Part shown: positions 22,946-35,147 of the stretch, one piece after another | Layout of the letters: every line of letters starts with the position of its first letter | How positions within the stretch are numbered: position 1 is the first letter of the stretch | DNA from: Paramecium pentaurelia | Taxonomy: Eukaryota > Ciliophora > Oligohymenophorea > Peniculida > Parameciidae | Assembly: GCA_905183005.1 (NCBI GenBank) | Contig: CAJJDO010000067.1 | Coordinates: forward strand, 1-64,000 | Direction: 5' to 3' | DNA: 64,000 bases | Made by a program: the position numbers and the translations under genes | The notes under the pieces: model-generated | The model's database searches: none | What the model was told of the DNA's origin: nothing | Seen by the model: only the letters and a program-made list of their open reading frames with translations

Positions 22946-23201
22946 ATGTTATAACTAATTTAATTGGGATGATTAAATGATGTATTTTTACATTTCCAAT
23001 TTCATAAAAAATTAAATCTAATATAAGATAAATAGAATTAATTATAGAAATCATTTAGATATAACAGTATATTTTAAATCGATAATTTGTTAGAATATCA
23101 ATCTACAAAAATATATATATAAATATTATATTGATATTCATCACTAAATCATATATGTTGACTTTGAATACTTTTTAATTTATATAATTTAAAAATATAC
23201 A

Positions 23202-24425
23202 ATGGACAATGATTCCGAGATTAATTTTGATGATATCTAAGATGATGATGGACTATTAAATAATGAATAAAATGAAAATAAACAAAAAGAATAGACAAAT
23301 AACTAAGAGAAGGAAAAGGATAATCAAGGTTAACAATAAGAAAATTAATAAAATTAGATTAAAGATGATGAATATGAATAATTTAGTGATGATGATTAAT
23401 AAGATTTAAATAAAAAGAATAAAAAATAAAATAATGGGTATTTTGATGATGATGATGATGAAATGGAAAAAGTGAATTAAGGTGATTAAAAAGATAAAGT
23501 GTAGGAATAAAATAAAGTTTAGGAATAAGTTTAATAATAATAAGATGAACACTAAACTCCACTTAAGGAATCAGATAAAGATTAAAATGAAATTAATGAA
23601 AATAACACTATTGATAAAAGCAATCAAAGCTAACCAAAATATGAACCTGACTCTCAAGAAAAATAGGATAATGAATCATAATTAGATCATTAAACCTCAG
23701 AATTTAAAGATGATTAAGATTAAAATTAATTGAATGAGGAAGTTACAAATCAATAGGAAGATAAAAATTCAATTAATAATGATGAAGAAAATTAATCTAA
23801 AAAAAATGAAAATTACATAGAAGATTAAAGTTAATAAGAAAATTAAGAATAAGTTGTAGAAAAAAAGAAAAAACCTAATAAAAAAACAAAGTAAGAAATT
23901 GAAATAGAAAAAAAAGAAAGAGAGAAAAAGTAAAGAGAAGAATTGAAAAAATAAATGGAAAATGATCTTAAAAATTTTGAATAATAAATTAAAGAATAAT
24001 AAATTGAAGAAGAAACAAAGAAAATAGAAGAGAAAAAAAAAATGCAAGAATTTTATACCTTATAAAGAAAAGTATAATAGAATTCTTTGTAAACAATTAA
24101 TAAAGTTTCTATTTTATAACCAATTTTACCTTAAGTTAAAGCCAATTATAGAAAAAGAGTATAAATTAGTGAAGACATTCTAATGAATAAGAAAGCTTAA
24201 GAATTAGTATAAAAATATAATTCAGAAAGACAAGGTTCATTAGAATAGTATTAATCAAACTTATAAAAGTCAATTGATGAAAAAAGTGCTTTATTTTTAA
24301 CTAAAAATTAAAATGCAATCAAAGAAGTATAAAAATATGAGACAACTTCTAACAGAGGCAAAGAGGATCCTATTAAATTAAATAATTAATCATCAAAAGG
24401 AAATTTAAAGAATACAAAGAAATGA
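23202..24425 (+). CDS. acidic, Gln-rich coiled-coil protein of unknown function
   Basis: ATG 23202 to TGA 24423-24425, 407 codons with no intron needed. The first two thirds are Asp/Glu/Gln/Asn-rich with Asp runs (FDDDDDEMEK) and high TAA/TAG use. A highly charged coiled coil of Glu/Lys/Gln (around residues 235-290) follows, then a more globular basic tail (VKANYRKRVQISEDILMNKK). It is probably a soluble cytoskeletal or nuclear scaffold by composition only. The reverse strand gives a fake hydrophobic frame at 23769-24047, a mirror of the Lys/Glu-rich part. Confidence 0.75.
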
Positions 24426-24699
24426 AATTTAATTTATAAAAATATAATCAACTATTATAAAATAAGAGCTTTATGTATATTTTTTGAAATCTAAAATAAT
24501 ATTAGATATAGCAAAAAGTATAAAACATTGTATATATTTATTTGCATGCAATATCAATTTAATAAAAATATAATGTCAGAGAAATTTGTTAAAATATTAA
24601 TTGAATCTTTTCATACTGAAAATAATTAGTATTTTTATATTTCTTAAAGATAGATATATATAACAAATTGAAAGCAGATAATATATATGCATAAAAATT

Positions 24700-25635
24700 T
24701 CAACTTGTAATTAAACCAATATCTAAGTTTTCAATAGCCTTTTTATTCTGTTGATATTTTCTGATTATAGTAATACCAAGTGCAAATAATATTACAAATA
24801 ACCAAGTAAATAGCACATAACTTGTCTCAAATCCATATAAAACTCCAGTGGGTTTGTATAAAATTTAATTTGCATCACAACTCTCTTCACAAGTATTACA
24901 TCCACATTATTATTTAATTTCATATCCATATTAATCCCAATAGTGTATTACTCCTTTATCATCCACTGTTGTAATATTAGATTTATGATTACACATCCAA
25001 GTGTCATCCATAATCATAGAATCATAATCTGAAAACTCAAATGTGATAAATTATTGTCCTTATGTACTAAATATATAATGAATGGAAATACATTGCTTGT
25101 TCTCCTAAGAAATTGAAGAATCCTCCAGGAGATTGCATAGCAGAAACTTGGTTAACAAATGATGTACGAGAACATGAAGAATACACTTCCTAAATAATAT
25201 ATTTCTATAATTTTACACATGCAACTTAAGGTTTAGTTGTAAGGGATACAAGTTAGACTTCAATTAATTTATTTTTATTTGCTGGATCTGTAACATTTGC
25301 TCGACCTGTATATTTCATGAAATTAGTTTGATCTGGATCACAAGTATAAATACACCAAAATCGTTTCAAATTAGCTCCGCATCTAATAAATAATCTTGAA
25401 TATAATATTACATATCACATCCTCCTCCATCTTAACCGAATGTTGCATCAATAGAACGATAATTGGATATCATTTAGTCTACATTATCTTATCTACAACA
25501 GACTGGTTTATTATCATAAAATGGACAAGGTTATATTTTGCCAATAGTTATAGGTGTTCTAGTTTCATCAACACAAGCTGATGATGCAAAATAAAGGAAT
25601 TGTTATGAAATAATTAAAAAGATTTAAAACTTCAT
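24700..25635 (-). CDS. secreted/membrane protein with NPC1 N-terminal-like Cys-rich domain
   Basis: ATG 25635 begins a signal peptide (MKFQIFLIISQQFLYFAS). The mature part carries the cysteine spacing of the NPC1 sterol-binding N domain: KPVCCRQDNVDQMISNY, GGGCDICGANLKRFWCIYTC with DPDQ, and later CVKLQKYIIQEVYSSC. A second Cys group (CGCNTCEESC) precedes one membrane helix near the C-terminus and a short basic tail ending at TGA 24700-24702. Introns: 29 nt at 25383-25411 and 25 nt at 25067-25091. In NPC1 this domain hands cholesterol to a large transporter. Here it is a stand-alone single-pass protein, so sterol or lipid binding at the surface or in vacuoles is inferred. Confidence 0.75.
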
Positions 25636-25691
25636 AATATTATTAAGTGATTAAAGAATATTATTAATATAAAAATTAAGAAATGTATAAA

Positions 25692-26544
25692 TCATCTTTA
25701 TTAATATGTTCTACATGTATAACATAAAATTTTATTTGTAGTATTAGATGCCTAACAATAACTATGTCGAACTACACATCCACATTTCTTACAAAATAAC
25801 ATAGATTCCATATCTTCATTTCCTTAGCATTCTTCACAACATTCATCATCTGCTACAATAAAACTATCTCCAGCATCATCTTAAATAATGAAATAGAAAT
25901 ACATTGACTATCTTAAACAAAACTGGATTGATGTATAGAACTTTATGCCTAACTATATTCTTCTTCATTTTCTTCATCATCATTTTCATCTAAATATTCT
26001 TGTTTTTTTATTTTTTTTTTTATTTTAATTAATTAACCTCTTAAATACTCTCCATCATCTCCTCTTATACAAATTGTATACTAAAAATATATTTTTAATA
26101 TAATACATTTTTATATTGTTTTCTACATAAAGGACAATTATTTTAGTATTTTTCACATTATATTTATATACATTTTTAGCAAAATAGATGTCCACATTAT
26201 AAAATAGCAGCTTAAATTATTTCTAAATCAGTATAACAAACAGGACATGATGTAGCTTCTTATTAGGCTGCTTATACTATGATTTCTTATTTTTTAATTA
26301 ATTTATATTTCTTCTTTTATTCAACAAAGTTTTCTTTTACATTTTCATTTTTTTCACTAGTTTCTCCATCATCATCAAAAATAACTTTTCTATTTCTTTA
26401 TTTAATTTCATTTATTCTCAAATCTTAATTTATCTATTCAAAATCATTTCTGATCAATCTCTTTTTTCCTTGATGTTATTATATTAATTTTGGTTCATCA
26501 CTTTCTTCACTTGATATAATTATTGCCTTTTTTTGATTTTTCAT
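25692..26544 (-). CDS. RING finger plus PHD finger protein (PHRF1-like)
   Basis: ATG 26544 (MKNQKKAIIISSEES) to TGA 25692-25694. A charged N-terminus leads to a C3HC4 RING (CPVCYTDLEIIQAAILQCGH, then FCQKC and CPLC). An acidic linker follows, then a second Zn module CCEECQGNEDMESMLFC-KKCGCVVRHSYC with CYTC, a PHD-type finger. Introns of 26 nt (26081-26106) and 23 nt (25880-25902) are needed to join them. The order RING then PHD, with a short YTICIRGDDG segment just after the RING, resembles PHRF1, a ubiquitin ligase that also reads histone tails. E3 activity is expected from the RING; chromatin binding is inferred. Confidence 0.82.
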
Positions 26545-26914
26545 TAGATAATTTAATGATAAATTTCTGATTATTTAATTAAAATAATCATAATATTAAT
26601 ATAAATAATAATCTCAAAAAATTACAATTCTTTTACAAATCAATCAAAGTCCTTTTTTAAATCTAAACATCTAAACATTTAAAATCAATATTATTGAATA
26701 ATATTGTATTTTTTAATTTTGATACTATCATTATTAGAAATATATAATAATTAGTATCATAAATAGTAAAGAATTAGTCTCATAATAAAAATTAGCTGTA
26801 TAATTTGTATTTATTGAGAAATAATACTTTTTAGAAATAGTTTTGAAATAACAGTTTATTAAATATTATAAAATGGGGGTTTTGTGAATTGTATGCAAAT
26901 TAAATAAAATATTA
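26545..26914. other. intergenic AT-rich spacer
   Basis: Between two minus-strand genes; presumably holds the RING-PHD promoter and the 3' end signals of the next gene upstream in transcription. No element recognised. Confidence 0.5.
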
Positions 26915-27902
26915 TCATTCTAATTTAACTTTTTTATTTGTTTCTTCTTGATCATGGTATGCTTTAAACGAAACAGCTAATTCATAACATCTTTATTTCA
27001 TAGACGAAATCCATGGTACTCTTTTGTATGAAGATATTTTCTAATTACTATAAATTTTTTTATACGTCGATTTATCCAGATGCAATAAATTTCATTACTT
27101 ATTTAGTCATATTCTAAATCTTTTCATTATTTTCTTAATCCCATATTTCATCGAAGTTTTCTAAATATTTAATGATTTAATACCTAAATATTCAAGGTAT
27201 CCTTGATAAAACTTTTCAGATGAGAAAATTTTCTTTAAGAATGAATTATTCATTGTTTTATTTGATGATTCTTATCGAAATGGTATTAAGTCTTCTATAT
27301 TCTCGTCAGTCATAAAGTACTCCTTATAAAAAACCTTTTCAATTTCATATGCACTCATTGTCAATTCATTTAAATTCATTTTTTATTTGAGATATTTAAA
27401 GCACTTTCTTATGATAAACTTAATCTATTCTTCTTTAGTTTTTTTTTATTTCTAATATCGATTAATAAGTGTGTCTATTAATGAATCATCTATTTTTGTC
27501 AATATCTAACATTATATTAATATTTCCATACTGTATATTGATTTTTTTCATTTTCATCCATTTCCTTAATTTCATTTTTGCTCAAATACTCTAAAAATTA
27601 TTTGAGTTCTTATAAAATTTGATCTTATGAAAATTATTTCAGAATTTCATTCTCTTTCTTCTATTTGGGTAACACTCTTTCAGATTAACTTTTCTTAGTA
27701 CGAATATCAGGCTATTATGCTGAGGGTATTGTTCTTTGAGATGATTAAGAAAGAAGAGAAAATTATTAAAGAGGATTCAGTGAAGGGATCTGAACATTTT
27801 ATTGATTTGTACAATTATTTTAAATAGTGCTAAGCAGTTGCAAATACTAGCTTAATATAATATATATACTTGTAGGTATTGGATCTGTTATAATTGTTGC
27901 AT
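26915..27902 (-). CDS. helical protein of unknown function
   Basis: ATG 27902 (MQQLQQIQYLQ) to TGA 26915-26917, about 290 residues. Four introns of 23-26 nt are required. The first removes GTATATATATTATATTAAGC-TAG just after the Gln-rich start. The last lets the frame end in KRVPWISSMKQRCYELAVSF and a Lys/Glu tail. A Ser/Pro/Gln-rich N-terminus is followed by charged helices (EILKQFSQDQILQELKQF; KMNLNELTMSAYEIEKVF). No membrane segment or known motif. I do not recognise the family; the consistent intron fit is the main evidence that it is a real gene. Confidence 0.65.
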
Positions 27903-28788
27903 TTAAGTATAATACTATTGTTATCCTGCATTGATAAACTATTAAAATGGATTCATAAAATAATTAATATTATCTCATTTATTTTTAGATTCAACTTATA
28001 TTGTGAATAAGAAGTCCACAAAAACTGAACTACATAATTCCAATTCTATTAAATATAATTGTTGTGAATATAACATAAACATAAACTATAAACAAAGAAT
28101 TTTAAAATATAATTCATTTAATTTTGAAACCCTTATTTTTGAAGATCTATATATATAAAAAAGTACAATAGAAATGAAGGAAATCATTTAAAGATATGAT
28201 TCAAAAAAAAGAATTAAAGAAATATTATGTGATTCTTATTAATAAAAATTATTTTAAATATTTCTTACAATTAAACTAATTTCTTTAACTGAAATTTCTA
28301 TAATCAAGGTATCTAAATAAATAAATAAATAAAACTTAAAATCTTTACAAAAATTAAAATATTCATAAAATAATACATTAATCAATTCAATATACTTTTT
28401 TATATTGAATTGCTATAAGTTAAATTATCTTTTAATAATTAATGAGAACAAAAATTAATTGCAATTATTAACACATAAAAAACACTATTTTATTTTTTCA
28501 TATACCAATATAATAAAATATAATGAGATTATGAATTAATCTTATTTTTACTTATTTGTATATACTTGTACATTACAAAAATGTATATAAAAAAGTTTAG
28601 ATATAAACCTCATTTCCATTTAAATATTATATAGTAATATTAATATATATATACTAAAATAATATAAGAATTTATGTCATTGAAATTAGTTATTGTTAAT
28701 ATGTTATTTTAGAGATTAAGTAATCTGTAAAAAAAACTATCCTTTTTAAAAGACTTATTATAATTTGATTGTTTTATTTTTAATATTT
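27903..28788. other. long divergent intergenic region
   Basis: 886 bp between divergent starts, long for this otherwise compact region. A short (AAAT)n tract lies near 28312-28333. No gene or RNA recognised. Confidence 0.5.
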
Positions 28789-30694
28789 ATGAACGTTGAA
28801 TAAATTTTACAAGGTCTCAATCCAAATACTACTAACATCAATTTAGAGTTTAGGTATGAAATATAATTCATAATAAGGTAACTTGATAGCATCAATCATT
28901 TAGTTGAGAATTTTGCTAGATTTTAAAGATTAAAATATGTATTAGATATATACTAATTTAAGATTAATCTCTAAGGTAATAACCTGACTTAATTGAGTAA
29001 TAACTTAGCAATTCTATATATTGAAGAATTGGATATATCATAAAACCCTTTAGATTTTGAGATTGTTATCAAGCAATTATAACAATTATCAAAACTAACG
29101 AAATTGAATATTACAATAAAACCTGAAGAAGCTTAAATAATATAAGAAAATTTGCCATAATTAAGATTTCTCAATAATCGTGAAATTAATCCTGTTGTTT
29201 TTAAATAAAAAGAATTAGAATAATATGCAATCCAATTTGAAAAATTAATAGAGATAACAAAAGATGACAGATTGAGAAATTTATTTGATGAACATGTCAA
29301 AAATGTGATGAAAGATCTCTCATTAAGATTATCAAAAGATTTACCAGCATTTAAAGCAAAAACTCATGTGTTAAGAGCTAAATATGCTCTTTAGGAATTA
29401 AATTTTAATATGATAATTGAATATACTCAAAACTTGGATTAGAAAGTTGGTGCTTTATTTTAAATGGTACATGATGATCATGCTAATATTTTTAAAGAAT
29501 TAACTAATATTATATTAAGTTAAGATACAATTAATCCAGTAAGTTAGTATATAGAGAAATTGGAAAAATAAGAATACTTAATAAAATAATTAGAATCAGA
29601 TTTATAAGAGTAATAATAAACAATATAAATGTGTCAAGAAGAGAATTAAAAATATTTAGATCTTATTATTAGACATGGCAAAGCTAATTATGATTCAAAA
29701 TAAGGATATCCAAATTTATAATAATAGTAATAATAATAAGCCTTAAAGCCTACTAATAAAAAAATAGATACATCAGCAATAAAGGATAAATCCTTATAAA
29801 ATAGTTTATAAAATGAGGGATCCTTATTATCAACTGCTAAATTAATACCTTTAAAATAATTAAAAGAATAAATTTAGGAGATTTATGATTCAAAAGCTAA
29901 ATTTGATTAGAAATGTTAGGAAACAAAATAAGCAAGGGAAACAATGGAATAACATATGTATACATATTTGAATTAAAAATATGGATTAAAAGTATTTTAA
30001 TAATAATATTGAATTAGAATATAATAATAGAATAAGCTAGTACAATAATTTAGAGTGTAAAAAGATTAAGTTAAGAAGATAATGATATATGTGTATTTGG
30101 TAAAATATTGAGAAATGAATGTGATGAAGAATTTAGATTTGTATAAATTTAAGTAAAATAAACAATTGCAGAATTATTACGTATGTTTTTGAGATAAAAG
30201 AATCCTTTAAAAAATATGACAGATATTAAAGAGATGTGGAATTAAAAGATTTAAAATTATCTTAGTTTTGATGAATGTTAGGAGATTGTTAATTATATGT
30301 ACAATTAAGAGGACAGTTAAGTTTTATTATAAAAATTGAATTAGATAAAATTATAAGGGAATAAATTAGAATATTGTTAATTTGTTACTTCAATTTTAGA
30401 TTTTTAATTGTTTACACATGAGAAATATTTATAAAAGTTTTTAAAGTTATTTAGATAAGTAGATATAGAGAAAAAAGGATATTTAACAGATGTATTATAA
30501 TAAATTTAATCTTATAGGTATAATTTAGATAATTAATGAATTTGACAAATCTCAATTTAAGTGAAGATGAAATAATTAAATTTATGTGCATACTGGATCC
30601 ATTTAATACATAATAAATGACATTTTCTTCTATTGTATCATTACTATCTAGTGTAGGCAGAAATCAAGTGACTTTATTATAAAAAATTTAATGA
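28789..30694 (+). CDS. leucine-rich-repeat, coiled-coil and EF-hand protein
   Basis: ATG 28789 (MNVEQILQGLNPNTTN) to TGA 30692-30694, about 615 residues with two 26-nt introns (29992-30017 and 30492-30517). The N-terminal third has LRR-like periodicity (LTQLSNNLAILYIEELDIS, then LTKLNITIKPEE). Long charged helices and a Gln-rich segment follow. The last 80 residues form an EF-hand-like pair (FRQVDIEKKGYLTDVQFRQL; CILDPFNTQQMTFSSIVSLL), degenerate in the second loop. Such combinations are common among axonemal and basal-body proteins. The exact family is not recognised. Confidence 0.75.
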
Positions 30695-30898
30695 TTTTAT
30701 AACTAAAATATTTTTATCATTTTGTTTTAAAGATAAATTAGTGATGAATTAATTTAAAAATTTTTCAATTTTGTTAATAATGCTTTTGATTTATTATTAT
30801 TGCTCTTTAAAATTTCTATCTTATATATTTTAATATAAGTTAAGATTTATTTAGAATTATAGCTGATTTACATTCATTCTTTTTTTTATTTATTAAAT

Positions 30899-31129
30899 AT
30901 GTCTAAAAAAATGAGACTAAATCAAATCTGTAGTCTTACTGGCGATTAACTTAACCATCTACTCTCTTCGCCTTCAGAAGAAAAAACAAGAAAAACCTTG
31001 AAAAAAGTCACATTCGATAATTATGCACTTTATCTTTAATTTCGAGCCACTGACTGTCCAAATCAAGTCAATTCAACTCTCCAATAACATCATTTCAAAA
31101 GATCAAATTCAGCCAATACATAACCCTGA
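30899..31129 (+). CDS. small protein of unknown function
   Basis: ATG 30899 (MSKKMRLNQICSLTGDQ) to TGA 31127-31129, 76 codons, no intron. Base composition is less AT-rich than the flanks, with C-ending codons (TTC, ATC, GTC) uncommon elsewhere here. The peptide is basic and soluble, with a central LKKVTFDNYALYLQF and a Ser/Gln-rich end. No family recognised. The composition contrast favours a real, possibly highly expressed gene. Confidence 0.5.
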
Positions 31130-32350
31130 ATACTTGATATTTAAATTCATATATTATTTGAATCTCAACAAAACCTTCCTTTAAGTATTTAGCAAAGCAA
31201 TTTCTGCTATTTTTACAAAAAAACAATATAATTTAAGTATAAGTATTCGACAAATATAATAAGTATATATGAATTTCAAACAGATTACAGAACAACAAAT
31301 TTAAGCAATTTATATTACTGATATTGAAAAATTAATCTCTAAAATTCATTTCGAGTGGAAAAAATAATTTATGATTCCAATTAAATTAGTTGTTAAATTG
31401 TTATTGCTATAATAAAATAATATTATTATAACATATATTTGTATAATCATTTATATTTAAGAGTTTTTATAAGTGAATTTTAAGATTACAAAAAATCTAA
31501 TTATTCTAAATGAATTCTAAATTATTTAAGAATATAAATATTTATATAATTAAATATTATGTATTATGTAAATATAAAATACAGAATAAAACACATATAT
31601 TTATCATAATTCTACATATGATTTTTGATAACTCTTAAATTTTACAAATCTGTTCACAAAATAATTATTACAATAATCAAATATAAAACTTTTACTAAAA
31701 ACTTTTATATAAAATATATATTAAAATTTAGAATAAGATGAATTTTTTATTACAAAATATCGAATTATATCTAAATATGATAATATAGGGATAATGAATT
31801 TTTTATAATATCTACTTGTTAAATTAACAAAAAAATTGAATATTGTGAATTTGATTCTTAAGGTTAGAAATTAAGTAATCATCTTAGATAACATATTTGT
31901 ACTTTACAACATAAAAGATTTAAACAATTTTAAAGAGTTTAAGCTTACAAAAAAATTGTATTTAAATTAATTCATTTTGTAAAAAATTTACATAAAAATT
32001 AATATCATTGTTAGATAGCACCTTAAAATATCGTTTTATTTTACTGATAAATACTTCTTTAGATAAATTATAAATAGCATTGATTAATGTTATTTAGAAA
32101 GAAGAACTGAAATTTAAGAACAATATTATAAATTAGATAAAATGATCAATAGAAATTAAATTAAATAAAGTTGCTTAAAGGTTAAGTAATAAAAATATAT
32201 CAGATTATATAAAGAATATGAAGGTATATGCTTATAAGATTCTAATTGATCTGAATAATAAACAATTAATTATATCAATTATTAATTTATAGAATTTAAG
32301 TATTCATAAAAGTTATAATTATATTACTTTAAGTTTATAAATATATATAT
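31130..32350. other. AT-rich region without a recognisable gene
   Basis: About 1.2 kb of A/T runs between a plus gene and the 3' end of a minus gene. I saw no credible frame, RNA or repeat. Confidence 0.5.
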
Positions 32351-34136
32351 TCATTTTCTATTTTTTTAGGTACTCTATTTTTTTTTTGTTTTTTAATTGC
32401 TAAATGAAGTAGTTCTTAAAGAGTAATTTTATTTCTTTTTAATTGAATTTGTTTAATTTAAATAAGGTTAATGTTACGTTTCTTTTGTATTAGCCTATTA
32501 TGATTGACTTAACAATATATTTAAATGATCTTTATAGCATTAAGTACTGGAAAATGATGATCCCTTTTCCAATTTATAGTTTGATATATTAGTTCTTTTT
32601 TATTTTGAATGATCTTAAGATAAATTGTCTTAATTGACTTATTTTAAATAGAAATTTGAATTTATTTCTTTTGGTTCAGCTTACAAATAATAAGGATGAT
32701 TATCATCTTATGGATCTAACAATTATTCTTTTGAAAAAAATAAATTGCTTTTTTAACTCAACAAAAATGATCTGATTAGTAATTATAAATATTTACCTAC
32801 TATCATTTTATTAATTAGTTTATTGTTTAGTTTATATTATTTTTGGATTAACATAAAAATCTTAAATCTTTTACATTTCTTATTTCTACTTTTGTTTACT
32901 TTGAATATTATAATCTCTCTCAAATTCACTTTATGTCCTATGTAAGATTTCTGATTAGAAATCTCCTAAAGATAATAAATCAATATCTTAATGATTGTTA
33001 TTATTTTAAGGTGACATATATGAAAATTAATATTGGAATAATCCAAGATTCTTTTTTTTTTATTTAGTTTAAACAGATGCATTAACAGTATCAAATTAAG
33101 TAGATATGATTGGTTTATCAATAGAATCCTGAGATATTTTGATAGGTTAAGTAAAACTAGTTTACATTTCCATATCTTTGACTACTTTAGGTGAAATTAA
33201 AACTAAAGATTTATCAGTTTATAATTCACTATAGAGTTAAACTTATTATGGAGATTTAGTACTTAATTTGGTTGGAAAATGCTCTTCCTCTTCAGTTTAT
33301 TCTACAATAGTTTTTTTTGTAATTGCATTTTATTAACATTATTTCAAAAATTATGGATAGATTTCTAAAATAATTTCATCATAATCATTTTTAGAATTAT
33401 TTTTCTTTTTGATTATTTACTCTTAAGAAATTATATTCTCTTTTGATTAATTTTTAATAGAATTATTTCGAGAATGAGATTGACTTTATGTAGTATTCTT
33501 TTATATAATTTATTGATGTTTTTATTAATATAATTATTTTTTATCTGCACTTTGTAATTAATTGATTGAATAACTTTATTTTAATATTTCTTTATTATAG
33601 TAAAATTATGAAATAGTTGCATTTGCATAAATAGTATTTGATGGAGATTATTAATCTTAAGTAGTTTGATCAGAAGAATTCCATTTATATTATTTCAATT
33701 AAAAAGCATCTAATTTTTCTGTTATTGTATTTTCTTCCATTTTTGGTTATAAATTAATGACTTAATCATTTTATTTATTTTTTTGATATATGTTGTTTTT
33801 ATAGCTTCTATAATTGGAATCTTAAAGTTTAATAGATTCGTTGAATAAATTTCTTTCATGTGATAAAGGAATAAATGATTAAGTTCTTTCAGGAGTTTCT
33901 TAGTATGACTTTTTAGAATTTCTTTAATAAATTGAGAATTATTAAAGTAATTTTTAGACTTTTTCCTTTGGAGTTGATATATGTATTACTTCTTTATTTT
34001 CAGAAGATTATCTACTCTTACCAACACTTACATTCAGTTTTCCAGGTTTTTAAACTTATCTTAATTTTGAATGAATCCTTTTTAAAGGACTTGATCTTGT
34101 TGTACTCTTTGATCTAACAAATTTCAACTGATTCAT
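32351..34136 (-). CDS. Gln/Asn/Ser/Lys-rich disordered protein
   Basis: ATG 34136 (MNQLKFVRSKSTTRSSPLKR) to TGA 32351-32353, about 585 residues with one 25-nt intron (32772-32796). The protein is low in hydrophobic residues and full of TAA/TAG Gln codons, with short basic patches (SKSTTRSS, KKKQNYSLRTT) and SxxP-like sites. No domain is visible. Proteins like this in ciliates are often cytoskeletal or phosphorylation-regulated scaffolds, but nothing here shows the role. The frame is open without a break apart from the intron, far beyond chance, so I trust the gene more than any function. Confidence 0.75.
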
Positions 34137-34201
34137 AAATATTTATTTATAAACAAAAATACTATGTAATAATAGTGAATAGATTAATATATTATCAAAT
34201 A

Positions 34202-35071
34202 ATGGAATAGTAGCATAAAGGTATTAATAGTTGTTATAATTTAAGGAAATACAGAACCTGGAGAGATGAATTCTAGTTCATAGTAATTTTATAGTACAAA
34301 TACTCTATTTTTAAATAATATTGGATTAAGTACAAACATTTCATCAAGTACATTGAGACACACATCACCTCAAATATCATTTCCAAAGGCAAATCGATTC
34401 CATACTCAATCTTAATTATAATTACCTACTAAATTAGAATTACCTTCATAATTAGGAAAAAGGTTATCAATATATATATTTTGCATTAGATTCACATAAT
34501 AAGGGTTTGGTAATAAAATAGTATTTTAATATGAATGGTAGAAGGTCAATGCTAAAGAACTACCTAGTCCAGACAGATATTAAGTTCGTTAAGAACCAGG
34601 AAGTGATAAATTAAAAAAGTCTTTTGGTTTGTCTTGGGATGCATATTCTAAAACATACTTACCTTATAATAAACATTTATCACCAGAAGTAGCACGTTAT
34701 CTACCAGGTAATTTATGAATCTCAATTGAAGGACCTGGAGAATATACTGTACGTTAAGATTTAGGTTAACACAGATATTAATTTCAATTAAAAGGAAAAG
34801 GGAAAATGTTTAATGATCAAAGAGAAAATGGAGTACCAGGACCTGAAGCATATCAACCTTAAATTTGTTTAACTGTACCAAATAGATTTTCTGTAATTTT
34901 AATGTATAGGTTTAGAAAATTTCACTTGGAATTGGGGAGAAAAAGAATCCATTTTAATCTTTTAGTTTTGCACCTGGACCTGGTAGATATGAGACAAATT
35001 CTGCATTTGATAAAGCAAGTAAGAAAAGGGAATTTATTAATAAACCTGGTGAAAGAAGACCTTTTATTTGA
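34202..35071 (+). CDS. sperm-tail PG-rich repeat (STPGR) protein
   Basis: ATG 34202 (MEQQHKGNTEPGEMNSS) to TGA 35069-35071. Several PGPG-type repeats typical of SHIPPO/ODF3/CIMAP proteins are present: LPSPDRYQVRQEPGS, PGEYTVRQDLG, VPGPEAYQP and APGPGRYETNSAFDKAS. Five introns of about 21-27 nt are needed, the last at about 34887-34909. These proteins line or sit inside ciliary and other stable microtubules; an axonemal or cortical microtubule location is inferred. The start is 65 bp from the divergent start at 34136. A (TTA)n tract follows directly. A second STPGR gene lies at 45920-46930. Confidence 0.85.
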
Positions 35072-35072
35072 A

Positions 35073-35074
<2 letters not shown>

Positions 35075-35144
<70 letters not shown>
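35075..35144. repeat. (TTA)n microsatellite
   Basis: About 23 uninterrupted TTA/ATT units fill the short gap between two plus-strand genes. Length is likely to vary between strains or assemblies. Confidence 0.95.

Positions 35145-35147
<3 letters not shown>

Noticed and set aside
23769..24047. Hydrophobic 92-codon minus-strand frame (Phe/Leu-rich)
   Set aside because: It is the mirror image of Lys/Glu-rich codons in the acidic protein on the plus strand.
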